A stretch of 64,000 nt of DNA. Source: Ciona savignyi. Its lineage: Eukaryota > Chordata > Ascidiacea > Phlebobranchia > Cionidae. The notes under the pieces were generated by a model that saw only the letters and a list, made by a program, of their open reading frames with translations, did not search any database and had not been told where the DNA came from. Below are positions 10,501 to 22,349 of the stretch, piece after piece (positions within the stretch are counted from its first letter, which is position 1; every line of letters begins with the position of its first letter). Both the position numbers and the translations under genes were made by a program. The DNA lies in assembly GCA_000149265.1 (NCBI GenBank), contig CH003394.1:8182-72181 (forward strand), written 5' to 3'.

Positions 10501-13172
10501 TATAGAAGACTGCCTCCCAGCCCAAAGAGCTGGTGATCAAACCAGCGATCGGGAATACGATGACATTTCCGGATGACACACCTGCGAAACTTATAGCAAG
10601 AAGACGACTTCTTTCAAGAGGAGGTGCCCAGATCCCAGTTGTATACACGATAAGAGGTAGAGTAACACCCTAGTGTGTGGATCAATAGTTACGGCTGCTG
10701 ACTTATATATATAAATTATACAAAAAAATTATTAGCGGACCCAGCACGGTTGCCCATTACCGACATTGCCGCTTATATTAAATATTGAGTTTATGCGTAA
10801 CCTACTTGTGTGTGGGTACAAGGCTGAAAGGTTAGCATGTATATAGGCAGTATATTAACATGGACCTAGTTAGCTGTGTTCGAAGCAAGACAGGATAAGA
10901 TATTCATGTTTATCCCTGTGAATGGAAAAAACCAACATGGTTAACACACAGGCAATCGTCATATAACCTCGCACCCGCCGTCGAGTTACCAGAGCTATAA
11001 CTATGTGTTGTGTATGATTTACACAGTCCTTTAGTAGAACCCATTAATCAGCTGGGTTCATGTAATGCCCATTAAGTGCCTTGGACACAACCGACTAGCT
11101 AGTGACCAGTTTCGAACCTGCAACCCTTCGACTGAAAGGTGATTCACTATACTCCCAGACTAATCGGTCCGACTAAAGACCTGGTAAAATAAAATCTTAC
11201 AAACCTGTAGAAGGCCAATCGTCACTCTCAATACAACCAGTAGAATAAAGCTGACATGAGCGGTAATTGGGATAAGGAGTGTTAAAATGGATGCGAGCAA
11301 CGAAGTAATGCCAAAGGTCAGTCTGATCCCGAAAACCCTCGCAAACCATGCACCAGGGACATTTGACAATGTGTAGCCGTAGTAGTAGCATGATAGTAAT
11401 ATACCTTGTTGTGCCAACGACCAGTCGAAGTCGCCTTCCTGTGAGTATTTATGGTGAGATGCTGGTTCAATGAAGATTTTTATCGAGCTCACTTTCGAAC
11501 CCTTAATGGGCTCTAAATAAGGCTTTTCTTAGACCCAAACCTAATTAATTATTATTTCCTTTATCCACTTATCGTCTTATAAAAACACAGCGGAAAATAG
11601 AAGAATATAGTAGCGTATGTGGAAGCAATTCAATTTCTTTGATTTATGATACAATGAGAGTGACCAAATTACTTGCTGTGCGCTTAATTGTTACTTAATT
11701 GTTTCTACAAGCATAAGCTGATGGGCCCCTTAGATTCCAAATCAAGCTTATCATCCATGTGCAATAAAAAAAGAAATAATGTTAAAGGTTAAACATTGTT
11801 CAGTCTTCTCCCTTTAATCTATATATTGCTGCTAGTTTAACTGTTTTTCCATCGGGTAACACACATCACTTGTATTCACAGCTGTACATAATTATGGTTT
11901 CAAATGTAAAAGTGTTTCGATTGTTTTTTAAATAAACCTTTCCTGTTATTGTTTAGGCTACTTAACATTAGGCAATTAGTTTGTCTCTCATTATTTTGTT
12001 TCTGTGTGTTTAACAAATTAACATGTTTGATTTGTACACATATTCTAACACATTTCACGTATTCTAACACATTACACATCACTGAAATGCGACTATAATC
12101 AAAATAATGCTTATAACGGTTTATATCATGAAGAAAGAAAAAGCACTAGAGCCACGGGTGTCGACTATGCACAAAATTAATTACATTCTCCGGTTAATAT
12201 ACAATGAACGCAGATTGAATGTATTTAGCATTTAGGTTCAGTTCAGGCATAACTAAGTCATGCTATATTGCTATCTACCACATCTAAAAGTTTCAAGCTA
12301 ATCTGAAAAATCCTTTTATACTGTAAGGGTATTAAGCAAAGTAAGTAAAAAATGAGTACCTTTTTAACATCTTTGTTAAGTGGACTAACGACATACACAA
12401 TTAATTTAAATTAGGGTATGGTATATAAAATTCAGTTGGTCGCTATGATCACGATGAAAAAATGCTAAAAAAGTATTTCACCAGTCTAGGGAAATCCTCT
12501 AGTGTAAAATTCCCAATTTTGAGAACTGGAATATATAGATTATGTTATCTACCATATTTAAACGTTACCATTTCGGATCGACAAGACACACCTGTCATGA
12601 TTGTGGTAAAAAAAACTTACAAAATTTGGGGTATTACCTACGTAATTAAAAAAAGAATTACTTTTTTAATATCTTTGGTTCAGGTAATTAATATGATCTA
12701 TGGGAAATAATAGGGAACTCCCTACAATCAAAGTTAGAGGTAAAGTTATATAAAGGTTGTTAAGTTACCATATCTAAAAGTTTTATTTTCATTTGATAAC
12801 TCATTCTACCTCTAGATAGGCCTAAATGGACGGACAAAATCGCCCGGTCAAAGCGTTTGACGAAATAATAGAAAAAACGGACTTAAACAATATGTTTCTT
12901 ATTTTTTACAAAATGAACCCGTAATCAATTCATAGATGTACCAAAACTTGTCTTGCATCGCTGTGAGTTGTGGTGTTATAAACAACGTTCCCACACGGTT
13001 GCTCCCCAGTGTAGTTCGGTGCCATTCGCCCTGGAGAGGAGTTGTTGACGCCAACCATCGATATTATCGCGATATTGAGGGAGTTCCGAAGGGAATAAAG
13101 ATTGGTTGAACCGAGCGCGGCCATCAATGCCACGACATACCGGGCCTTGATGTAGCATCTTGAAGTTTGTTT
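4503..13172 (-). CDS. SLC17A-like: SLC17-family anion transporter, copy A (start exon uncertain)
   Basis: A 12-helix major-facilitator protein of the sialin / vesicular glutamate / Na-phosphate transporter family; the substrate is not predictable. Exons in transcript order: 13172-12942, 11438-11205, 10669-10495, 9808-9681, 8234-8076, 6497-6381, 6014-5891, 5626-5493, 4706-4503 (TGA). All junction phases agree and give about 500 residues, the usual family length. Family signatures: SLRNSLNIAIISMV (TM1, conserved Arg), two N-glycosylation sites in the first loop (NNSS, NYT), GYTLSNVPGAW (TM2 region), IWAPPLERSRLL (TM4-5 loop), GWEAVFYITG, PMPWRKILTSKPYWAV and LSNWRAVFY near the end. The TM4 Glu and His typical of sialin and VGLUT are replaced (see findings). 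The first exon in the list may begin at 13172 or, with another acceptor, 13158; the start codon is uncertain. Exon structure is identical to copy B at 28777-33867. Confidence 0.88.
6606..7697. mobile_element. Putative non-autonomous piggyBac-like element
   Basis: A 1.09-kb block is flanked by TTAA on both sides (6602-6605 and 7698-7701). Its ends are imperfect inverted repeats: CTCTTTCACTCCCGG at the left and, read inward on the other strand, CTCTTTCTGTCCCAA at the right. TTAA duplication with C-rich short ends is the piggyBac pattern. No transposase is visible. It lies in an intron of SLC17 copy A. A GC-richer stretch with a CCAAT-like box occurs inside (about 7200-7470); its function is unknown. 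Confidence 0.5.
7788..7945 (-). repeat. SINE fragment (5' half)
   Basis: Reverse-strand SINE pieces are recognisable (GCGCCCACTGTCAAGTTATTGC, then GACCAGCTAGCGATCAGTTTC), with the tail missing. It lies about 90 bases past the right end of the piggyBac-like element. Confidence 0.6.
8968..9040 (-). repeat. SINE fragment (3' tail part)
   Basis: Reverse copy of the SINE tail (AGGATAGGATAATCATG) with the AATCGTCAGATCACCTTG block; the rest is absent. Confidence 0.65.
9893..10222 (-). repeat. SINE, full length with an internal duplication
   Basis: Reverse copy from the tail at 9899 to the tRNA-like head near 10200. It is about 40 bases longer than the other copies because the block around AATCATTATATTAC / AATCGTCAGATTACC is present twice. 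It lies in an intron of SLC17 copy A. Confidence 0.7.
10888..11164 (-). repeat. SINE, full length
   Basis: Reverse copy with tail AGGATAAGATATTCATG, middle CGAGTTACCAGAGC and head ACCCTTCGACTGAAAGG. It ends about 40 bases before an exon of SLC17 copy A. Confidence 0.85.
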
Positions 13173-13399
13173 CTGAAGAACGAAATAATAAGTGATAATG
13201 TACGGCGCGGTATTTTAGTCATACGGCTGTTGGATCATTTAAAAGAGAACAGAGTATAACAATAACACTCTACTAAGCGAATTTGCAATGAGCATTGTGG
13301 CAATGGCCCGATTCCGGTTTATATATATGTATTTAATTGAGAAAATAGCATTATCAGCATGATTGATAGATTTAATAAATATGGGAGTTTGCAAATAAC

Positions 13400-13422
13400 A
13401 ATCGCTCATGCCCGGTACCCAT
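13400..13422 (-). other. Candidate first coding exon of SLC17 copy A
   Basis: The minus strand begins ATGGGTACC (Met-Gly-Thr), like the start of copy B, which is also Met-Gly-Thr. It would end after seven codons plus two bases at a weak donor (GTTATT). It would be in frame only if the next exon starts at 13158. The donor is poor, so the true start may lie elsewhere, possibly in or beyond the assembly gap. Confidence 0.25.
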
Positions 13423-13684
13423 GTGTGAGAAGTAGGGCGAGCTTGCGGTAACGGCAATCGACGAAGCATTGCATGGTAAACAAATCATTCAATTGTTCAA
13501 CTTTTTAAACGGGCAATGCTAAATGGTGTGTACGCGAAACCAGTAAAACACAAAAATGCATACTAATCTACAATAACCTCTGTTTTTAAAACTAAAGGAA
13601 CGCATACGTTTTTAATATTAGAATCCGGAGGATTTTGCAATATTTGCTATTTAATTGCAGCAATTTCTTATCGCCACATTTAGA

Positions 13685-13784
13685 NNNNNNNNNNNNNNNN
13701 NNNNNNNNNNNNNNNNNNNNNNNNNNNNNNNNNNNNNNNNNNNNNNNNNNNNNNNNNNNNNNNNNNNNNNNNNNNNNNNNNNNN
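13685..13784. other. Assembly gap (100 N)
   Basis: A run of exactly 100 N, which usually marks a gap of unknown true length. The 5' region of SLC17 copy A could be partly missing here. Confidence 0.97.
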
Positions 13785-14675
13785 GTTTACTTCTTTTGAC
13801 GTAATCTAACTTTACAAATTCATAACCGAGCCCACTGGAAATGGGATTATTTGTGTGGTTTAGGGGACTAGGTTTCGATGATCGTTATTAAGATTGTTAA
13901 TAATATTCAAATCTGTATATGTATCCGTTGCTTTTATATTTTGACCACACGATCGTATATGCGGAAAGGAATGTTACAAAGCATATATTCCTATGCTAAA
14001 CAGTCAATAACATCTGAATCAGTTTGTGGGTTGCCCATAATAACTACCTATTCCTGACTCAGCTCTTAACGAAAATGAACGTTGAAACATTTTCTTGGTA
14101 AAAACCTGCCTTGGTAACAACTATAGCTTTAGTTTTCCCTAAATGAGTCAGTGGTTCTAACTCGGCCGCAAACGTAAGTTCTTACCTCTTTTAAAGTTTC
14201 ATTCATTTTAAAGAGATTTGGACCGCTTCGTAAGAACGTTTTCCTTGGGCCGATTTTTTATCCTTGATTTCTATTTGCTTCGTTTAGATGTGTTTTCACT
14301 TTCTTATTATCACTAATCAAGCAGTGCCTATAAAAATAATTAAACCGTTATCATGCACACGGCCAAATTAAACGGGGTACCACATTTCGTTTCTTCCTTC
14401 CTTCTAAAACCAGTTAAATATTCTGATACTCGGCATACATTAATATGCTTTTAAACCTCAAGTCAAAGCAGTAACAGGGTTCACGTATTCTATTTGCACT
14501 ATTTAACACATTGGTGTGATGGTTAAAAATGTCGACATCTCTCTATATTCTTGCTTCTATTTTTGTCCTAACCATTTCTGAAAGCTTACGTCCGTCGACA
14601 AAGCACTTACAAAAACATTGCAGAAAAACTGGAAACACAGAAGATCGACTAGACGGAAATTGCTATACAGCTGTC
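13785..14675. other. Intergenic, nothing recognised
   Basis: AT-rich sequence without recognisable exons, SINE copies or inverted repeats. It could hold the 5' end or promoter of SLC17 copy A, but nothing in the sequence shows this. Confidence 0.4.
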
Positions 14676-15114
14676 TAAAGGCCGATGCACACTTACGGCG
14701 ATGGCAAGCGATGAGAGCGATGCGAGCGATTACTTTGACGTCACGTCCTGTATCGCCGGGCTATCGCCCGCTATCGCCCGAGTAGAAACTTGTTCTAATC
14801 CATCGCTCGCATCGCTCTCATCGCCGAGGTTTGGCGGGAAATCTTAAAAAATTTCGCGCGTGCAAAAAATGAATCCAGAAGAAAACTTGGGACATTTCGG
14901 AATATACCAGCACGGAGAAGTTAGATTTCAGCAAAATTTTAATTAAATTGATACAAAACTACTCGGTTTTAGTTTGTTACAGAAATGGGGGCTAGTATAT
15001 GATGCTCCGTACAGCTCAGATTGAAGCGAAGAAACGAGAGAGAGGAAAAAGGCAATGACGTTTCGGGGTTTTACCTTTTATGATAAACCACTACCAAACA
15101 GTATCGGTGTTCAT

Positions 15115-18045
15115 ATAAAACGCTATAAATCCGCTTGTAGTTGAGCTATTTACAAAATTTTTGCACCATTGGAAAGAAGAAGAAACCTGCTACACGACCA
15201 TTCACAAAGCAAACCTCCATACTCATCATGCTTTGTGTATTACCCTTCCAAATATGACCTAAAAGCGATCGTATAATAAACCATTTAAATGCACGAATAT
15301 AGTATTTATTTTTACATCGAATTAAGCAGGCATTATCCAGCTATGACATATCCAAAAACTAAGTCTTAATCTTCTAAATTTTTCGCAATACAGCTTTTTA
15401 CGCACACCCTCCTTTTGACGGTTTTCGAAAGAAATCGCCAACCCATTGTTTCGCGAACCTTATGTACTATCCCCCACGTGTATAAAACTACATAACTTGA
15501 CTTGTAGTGGGTCTACATACACAATCTTGGTAGCATTGGAAAGAAGAAGAATCCTGCTATACGACCATCTGCAAAGTAAACCTTTAAATTAATCATTCGC
15601 TTAGTAATACACCTCTCAATATGACCAAAATGCGATCGTGTAAGTAACTACTTAAATGCAGGAAAATATAATTAATTTTTATATTGAAATAAAGATAATT
15701 TATCCAGCTATAACATATCCAAAAACTAAGTTTTAATCTCCTTTATTTTTCGCAATAGAGCCGTTTACGCACACCCTCCTTTTGACGGTTTTCGAAAGAA
15801 ATCGCCAACTCATTGTTTCGCGAACCTTGTGTACTCTCCCCGGCAAGTATAAAACTACATAACTTGACTTGTAGTAGGTCTACATACACAATCTTGGCAT
15901 CATTGGAAAGAAGAAGAATCCTGCTATACGACCATCTGCAAAGTAAACCTTTAAATTAATCATTCGCTTAGTAATACACCTGCTCAATATGACCAAAATG
16001 CGATCGTGTAAGTAACTACTTAAATGCAGGAAAATATAATTAATTTTTATATTGAAATAAAGATAATTTATCCAGCTATAACATATCCAAAAACTAAGTT
16101 TTAATCTCCTTTATTTTTCGCAATAGAGCCGTTTACGCACACCCTCCTTTTGACGGTTTTCGAAAGAAATCGCCAACTCATTGTTTCGCGAACCTTGTGT
16201 ACTCTCCCCGGCAAGTATAAAACTACATAACTTGACTTGTAGTAGGTCTACAAACACAATCTTGGCATCCTTGGAAAGAAGAAGAGTCCTGCTATACGAC
16301 TATCTCCAACGTAAACCTTTAAATTAATCATTCGCTTAGTAATACACCTCTCAATATTACCAAAAAGCGATCGTGTAATTAATTACTTAAATAAAGGAAA
16401 ATATAATTAATTTTTATATTGAAATAGAGATAATTTATTCATTTATAACATATTCAAAATTTAAGTTTTAATCTCCTTTACTTTTCGCAATAGAGCCGTT
16501 TACGCACACCCTCCTTTTGACGGTTTTCGAAAGTAATCGCCAACCCACTGTTTCGCGAACCTTATGTACTATCCCCCACGTGTATAAAACTACATAACTT
16601 GATTTGTAGTGGGTCTACATACACAATCTTGGTATTATTGGAAAGAAGAAGAATCCTGCTATACGACCATCTACAAAGTAAACCTTTAAATTAATCATTT
16701 GCTTAGTAATACACCTCTCAATATGACCAAAATGCGATCGTGTAAGTAACTACTTAAATAAAGGAAAATATAATTAATTTTTATATTGAAATAGAGATAA
16801 TTTATCCAGCTATAACATATCCAAAAACTAAGTTTTAATCTCCTTTATTTTTCTAAATAGAGCCGTTTACGCACACCCTCCTTTTGACGGTTTTCGAAAG
16901 TAATCGCCAACCCATTGTTTCGCGAACCTTGTGTACTCTCCCCGCAGCGTGTATAAAACTACATAACTTGACTTGTAGTAGGTCTACAAACATAATCTTG
17001 GCATCATTGGAAAGAAGAAGAGTCCTGCTCTACGACTATCTACAAAGTAAACCTTTAAATTAATCATTCGCTTAGTAATACACCTCTCAATATGACCAAA
17101 ATGCGATCGTGTAAGTAACTACTTAAATGCAGGAAAATATAATTAATTTTTATATTGAAATAGAGATAATTTATCCAGCTATAACATATCCAAAAACTAA
17201 GTTTTAATCTCCTTTATTTTTCGCAATAGAGCCGTTTACGCACACCCTCCTTTTGACGGTTTTCGAAAGTAATCGCCAACCCATTGTTTCGCGAACCTTG
17301 TGTACTCTCCCCCGCGAGTATAAAACTACATAACTTGACTTGTAGTAGGTCTACAAACATAATCTTGGCATCATTGGAAAGAAGAAGAGTCCTGCTCTAC
17401 GACTATCTACAAAGTAAACCTTTAAATTAATCATTCGCTTAGTAATACATCTCCTAATATGACCAAAATGCGATCGTGTAAGTAACTACTTAAATGCAGG
17501 AAAATATAATTAATTTTTATATTGAAATAAAGATAATTTATTCATTTATAACATATTCAATATTTAAGTCTTAATCTTCTTTACTTTTCGCAATAGAGCC
17601 GTTTACGCACACCCTCCTTTTGACGGTTTTCAAAAGTAATCGCCAACCCATTGTTTCGCGAACCTTGTGTACTCTCCCCCGCGAGTATATACAACAACAT
17701 AACTTGACTTCTAGTAGGTCTACATACACAATCTTGGCATCATTAGAAAGAAGAAGAATCCTGCTATACGACCATCTACAAAATAAATAGTTTAAATAAT
17801 CATACGCTGAGTAGTATCCCTTCGAATATGACCAAAATGCGATCGTGTAGGTAACTACTTAAATAAAGGAAAACATAATTATTTTTTATAATAAATTAAA
17901 GATAATTTATCCAGCTAAAACATATCCAAAAACTAAGTCTTAATCTCCTTTATTTTTCGCAAAAGAGCTGTTTACGCACACCCCCCTTTTGACGGTTTTC
18001 GAAAGTAATCGCCAACCCATTGTTTCGCGAACCTTATGTACTAGG
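15115..18045. repeat. Tandem satellite array, about eight ~367-bp units
   Basis: The landmark CCTTTTGACGGTTTTC recurs at about 15411, 15778, 16145, 16512, 16880, 17249, 17616 and 17985, that is every 367-369 bases. Units share blocks such as TTGGAAAGAAGAAG, GACCAAAATGCGATCGTG, CATATCCAAAAACTAAG and CCATTGTTTCGCGAACCTT. The second and third units are nearly identical, while the outermost are the most diverged, the usual pattern of unequal-exchange arrays. No unit has an open reading frame of note. The whole array is inside the transposon at 14679-20281. Confidence 0.93.
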
Positions 18046-18824
18046 GGTAAACTGAAAAATGATAAACTGAAACCTAATATTTGGATCAAAATCGCTGAAA
18101 TGGATTAGACTGGTAGGTCACAGTTAAATAATACAGTAGGTTTTATGTGCTTAGGCTAGATTGCCTTGTTGTTAATTTTAATTTATGTTTCCATTAGTGC
18201 ATAACTGCAAAAATAAGATAGGAATCCCTCCGAACTTGCTACCGGAAAGATAAATGTGCCACCAACACTGAAAAGTCGCTCTGCTGCATGCAATCCAAAG
18301 AAATGTGAGTTTATTATTAAATTTTGTCATTCCTGTTGGATCATCTTTGTCCAAAAAAGTAAGCTAAGACATTTTCAACAGCAACAAGTGTTCTACATTC
18401 ATATAAAGATAGCACAAAATTTAGCAAGGTACCGGTATCGGAAAATATTTATTAACGGTATCGGTAAATATTTCTGCAACAGATTCTAAATGCTGACTCT
18501 AGGCTACTAATGCTAGAAGAATTGTGCTGTATATAACAATACAGTTTCTTTAAATTAACTTGACTTTTTAATATTTGTGGACAGTAGAGATATACCAGCT
18601 TTGTCTAAAATACAAGTTTTGGGTTCAGGATGTCGGAATATGTGTCTAAGTTTAAGGTGTCATAAGAGTATTGTGTCGGTTTTGGTAATACTGCCTACCG
18701 GTACTCAGGTTTTATATGACCTGTAGACCTATTTATTTGAATATTAACTTATGAAAATCCCTGTGTTTTGTAGAACATCATTTAGTTTTTTATTAGAATC
18801 TTGGTATTAGCACTGCTCTAATTC

Positions 18825-19031
18825 TTGGTAAAAATTTTAGAATCATGTGACAATGATAACATGACAGTGTTTATAGATGATGAACCAATTGTACCTAAGG
18901 TTCCTGTGCAAAAAAAGAAGATTGCAGGATCCAATCAGCACACTACTTCACAAAAAGTGGGGTTCGATTTTATTAAAGATGCCATAACTTCAAATGGACA
19001 GCTATTATCACATTTAATGGAAAAAAGCTGA
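18825..19031 (+). other. Short reading frame, possible remnant of a transposon protein
   Basis: A 68-codon frame encodes acidic then lysine-rich sequence (FIDDEPIVPKVPVQKKK) and ends with VGFDFIKDAITSNGQLLSH. The tail loosely resembles the C-terminal helices of Myb/MADF-like accessory proteins carried by some DNA transposons. An upstream piece at 18256-18303 (SRSAACNPKK) followed by a GTGAGT donor could be a preceding exon. Both are weak; it may be chance. Confidence 0.18.
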
Positions 19032-20284
19032 AGACAAGACAACTATTTACTAATCTGTGATTTTGTTGCCTCAAAGTTGAGCTTAATAGCCAACACAACA
19101 TAGTATGATAAAATTGCTAAGAATAGTAACTAAATTGATACATGCATAGTAATACCTTTTAGGTCCAAAAAAGTTGTCCAGATTAAGGTAATCTCCACAA
19201 CTACAAAAATAAATCATCAGTTTCTTTTATTACAATCAAATCGACTGTGTATTCGCAGAAATATTGATTTTAAAAGTTTGTTAAATGCTGTGCATACATA
19301 GTGGAATACTGCTGTACTTTCTTTTAACACACCGGAATTTGGTTTATTTCTCAACTATTTTGTTTAGGTGTTATGCTAGTAGTGTACCGGGTACAACAAA
19401 AGAGGTTGATTCCCGCAGTGCTGACAAAAAAATTTGCTAAACTTTAATTATCAGTATCGTCGCAATTCTACATCCTATTTGCTCCAAATAAAATTCAATT
19501 GTAATACTTTAGCGTAATAACTTTGTGCATTTTGTGTATATATAACATATGTTTATTATGCATTCTGTTCTTCAGTATTTAATGGGCAATATTGTCTTTG
19601 GTGGGCAATATTGTCTTTCAGCAGCAGGGCATCTTTTTAAGAAGTTGTAGAAACACCATGGAGCTTTCACATATTGTTCGACCTTTTATGGCATAGCAAC
19701 AATTGGTCTTTGCATTTTACATTCTAGTATCTTCCTTTTCTATATGGGGACCAATTATCAAAAGTTGTTGGAAAGTTGACTTGGTTATTATAAAGTTCTT
19801 ATTCCATCAATAAAGTGTAGCTTCTGTGTCAGGTTAAATTCTCCTCATATTGGATAGGTTTTGAAATATGGACCTAATCCAATGCTTCCTGATTCTAAAG
19901 ACAAGTTAAACATTTGTTAGCTTTTAAATACATAAAGATTAAGTTCTGTAGAAATAATTAGATTAACCTATATTAAAATCACTTATCATTTACCAAATAA
20001 AGGTATCAGTATAACTGGTTTCTTTGTGCTAAAGGCATGATAACAAATCATCTTCATCCGGTTCATCTACGTTAAAGTCTAGGTATAAAATTTGCTAAAA
20101 TACTACAAGGCTAACAATACATGCGCACGTTACCCGCCAAAACTGACAGGGTACCAGAAAAAGTATAGCGATGAAAGCGATTCATCGCTCCAAGTGTGAA
20201 TGCCCTGAGCGATGATTTGTCGCCCACCATCGCTTTCACTTTATCGCCGTCGCCCGCATCGCTCTAAGTGTGCATCGGCCTTAA

Positions 20285-21599
20285 CTGCAATTTCCTCTGT
20301 TATAAAAAAAACAACAATCATTAAAACGTATATTCTGTTTACTGGCGCGATTAGATTTATATATTCTGGGATTTCTTTCCAATTTTACGGTTTAGTGGAG
20401 CTGCAAAGACATCGTGCGATTAATCTATGTGTATTTTCCGGTGGTTTCCTTTCTACTTTGCGTTTCGGTGAAAAAAGTACGCGGTTTGCGCATGATCCTT
20501 GTGATTTATTGTTTTGTTTACTTTTAAAAGTGCTGCAGTAACCAGATTCTCCACTATTTGGTATTACCTCCAAAATACAAGTTGAACTAATTTTTATTCC
20601 TCGGTGTAATATGGGAATTCAGTGAAAATATTTTGAACATAACTAACTATACATTGGCATATTTGGTATAATAATAACATAGTGGTTCATAGTCCACATA
20701 CTTCTATTAAATATAAGGAAACCGGATATCAATAAATTTACGCCAGCTGTCAGTTTAAACCAATTGTTTTATTATCCGGTGGCAATTTCCATGTTCAGAT
20801 GTCAGTTATTATCACCTGCTGAAGATATAACACTACAGTTTTTCATGGGAAAGCTTTGGTCTATACAAGAAACTTTTTCATGGCCGCATTCTAAGTGACA
20901 ACCCTTATCATGTGTTAACGTAGAGCAAGTTTTAACGCGAAGTTAATGCTGCCGGAGACTCTTCCGGTTGGTTAATACTTGGTTAACACATCCCGATTAG
21001 TTATGCCATCGCTAGACAAAACTAAATGTTGCAAACAACAACGTTGTTAACCGTTGATCCCAAACATTTCTTTCCTCTTTTTTTCTTTTGACACTTTCGT
21101 TGACTTTTTTTTCTCATTTTCTCTTGACACTGACTGTCCATTTAAAGATCAATAAATGTTGGATAATTTACTCAGAAATGTTTTACATTTGGAAATATTT
21201 ACATTACTATAACTAAAGAAAAAGACGGCGGTAGCTGCCAAACAGTGACTTGGGCCGAATTAATGTAAACAGAGAAACATAATTAGTCTCCCGGGTTTTT
21301 CCGCAATGCGAATTACATATTTGACAAAACCTAACGACACTGACACACAAAAAGTCTGCTTTAAAAGAACATGATATATAGCCTACATGTGGCGTTCAGA
21401 TACTTGCAAACAAATAAAGTATTTTCGATAACAATTAAACGATTTAATACTAGTATGGTCGTGTGTAGTTATTGCAACTGATAAATATAAAGAACTATAT
21501 ACAAAAAGGGTCTTAGCAACTGTAAACAAACATTTCAACACAAAAATGTTTAAAGTTAAAAGCTCTTGTCAAGGGCTGTAGTAAAATGAAGCTAAATTC
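20285..21599. other. Intergenic, nothing recognised
   Basis: AT-rich sequence between the transposon and a local direct repeat. No exon, RNA gene or known repeat was identified on either strand. Confidence 0.4.
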
Positions 21600-22280
21600 C
21601 AAAGCAGTCTGATTTAGTTTTTCATGGCTTCGGGGAATTCCCCTGGTCTTAGTAAATAAACTTTTGTTTTTACATATCTGGTTCATGTTATCTAACAATT
21701 ATTGAATTTGTAATTCGATTTAACAAAACCTTGTTGGAAATGTCGTGGCGATATGGCTTACCTGTCATAATCTTGATTTAGGAACAAATCCTTTTGAGGT
21801 AGCCTATTTTATTTTATTTTTTCTCATTGGTACAACGGCGGCTACCGAACTAACATTCACCAAATCTGATCAAAATTGGGGCAGCTGTTCTAACGCTATG
21901 CTCAAAAGAAGCATTAAAAAAAACATTTTGGTTTTTAACGTTCCATGGGAATTCCCCTGGATTTATAACCCAACATTTTGGTTTCAGCATATCTAGACCA
22001 TGTTGTCCAACAAAGAACATATTTTCATTGCGATTCTATTAGTCCTTTTTGTAGATGTCGAGGCGACATGGCATGTCTGTCACAATCCTGATTTGAGAAC
22101 AAAATCCTATCTTTATTTTTTATTACTTCCAAGTGTTAAATCAGTGGCTAATGCACTTACATTCCACCAAATCTGATTAAAATTGGAGCAGCCGTTCAAG
22201 CGCAATGCACAAAAAAGCTAAGATTTATAACCCAAAATTTTGGTTTTTGCATATCTAGATCATATCGTCTAACAGTCAAA
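21600..22280. repeat. Diverged direct repeat, ~320-bp unit, two copies and a partial third
   Basis: Unit one (about 21620-21895) and unit two (about 21940-22225) share GGAATTCCCCTGG, a variant of CATATCTGGTTCATGTT, GATGTCGAGGCGACATGGC-like and CACCAAATCTGATNAAAATTG blocks in the same order. A third partial copy starts near 22226 (ATTTATAACCCAA, CATATCTAGATCAT). No coding frame is conserved between the copies. Confidence 0.7.
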
Positions 22281-22349
22281 CCTTTGACAAAAAAAACGGA
22301 CAAAAACAATGTGTCCCATTTTTTCCAAATGCGACCCATAATAATTTAT

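Larger units (their letters stand above)
14679..20281. mobile_element. Large inverted-repeat DNA transposon carrying a satellite array (PIF/Harbinger-like?)
   Basis: The ends are perfect 17-bp inverted repeats, AGGCCGATGCACACTTA at 14679 and its complement ending at 20281. They are flanked by the same trinucleotide TAA (14676-14678 and 20282-20284), a likely target duplication. Both subterminal regions are packed with GCGAT motifs. At the left these form a long hairpin (around 14707-14824), and similar motifs fill 20165-20260. A 3-bp TAA duplication suits the PIF/Harbinger superfamily, but no transposase was recognised, so this is tentative. The interior holds a tandem satellite (15115-18045) and about 2 kb of AT-rich DNA with one doubtful short reading frame. 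Confidence 0.75.

Noticed and set aside
12300-12720. Possible ~300-bp tandem duplication in an SLC17-A intron
   Set aside because: Two blocks look alike (TACCTTTTTAACATCTTTG and TTACTTTTTTAATATCTTTG), but the similarity does not extend clearly on either side.
15115-18045. CRISPR-like or protein-repeat interpretation of the tandem array
   Set aside because: Units are 367 bp, contiguous and without unique spacers, and no frame stays open through a unit; it is a eukaryotic satellite.
20212-20541. A 109-codon plus-strand frame
   Set aside because: It begins inside the right end of the large transposon and continues into intergenic DNA. There is no family resemblance.
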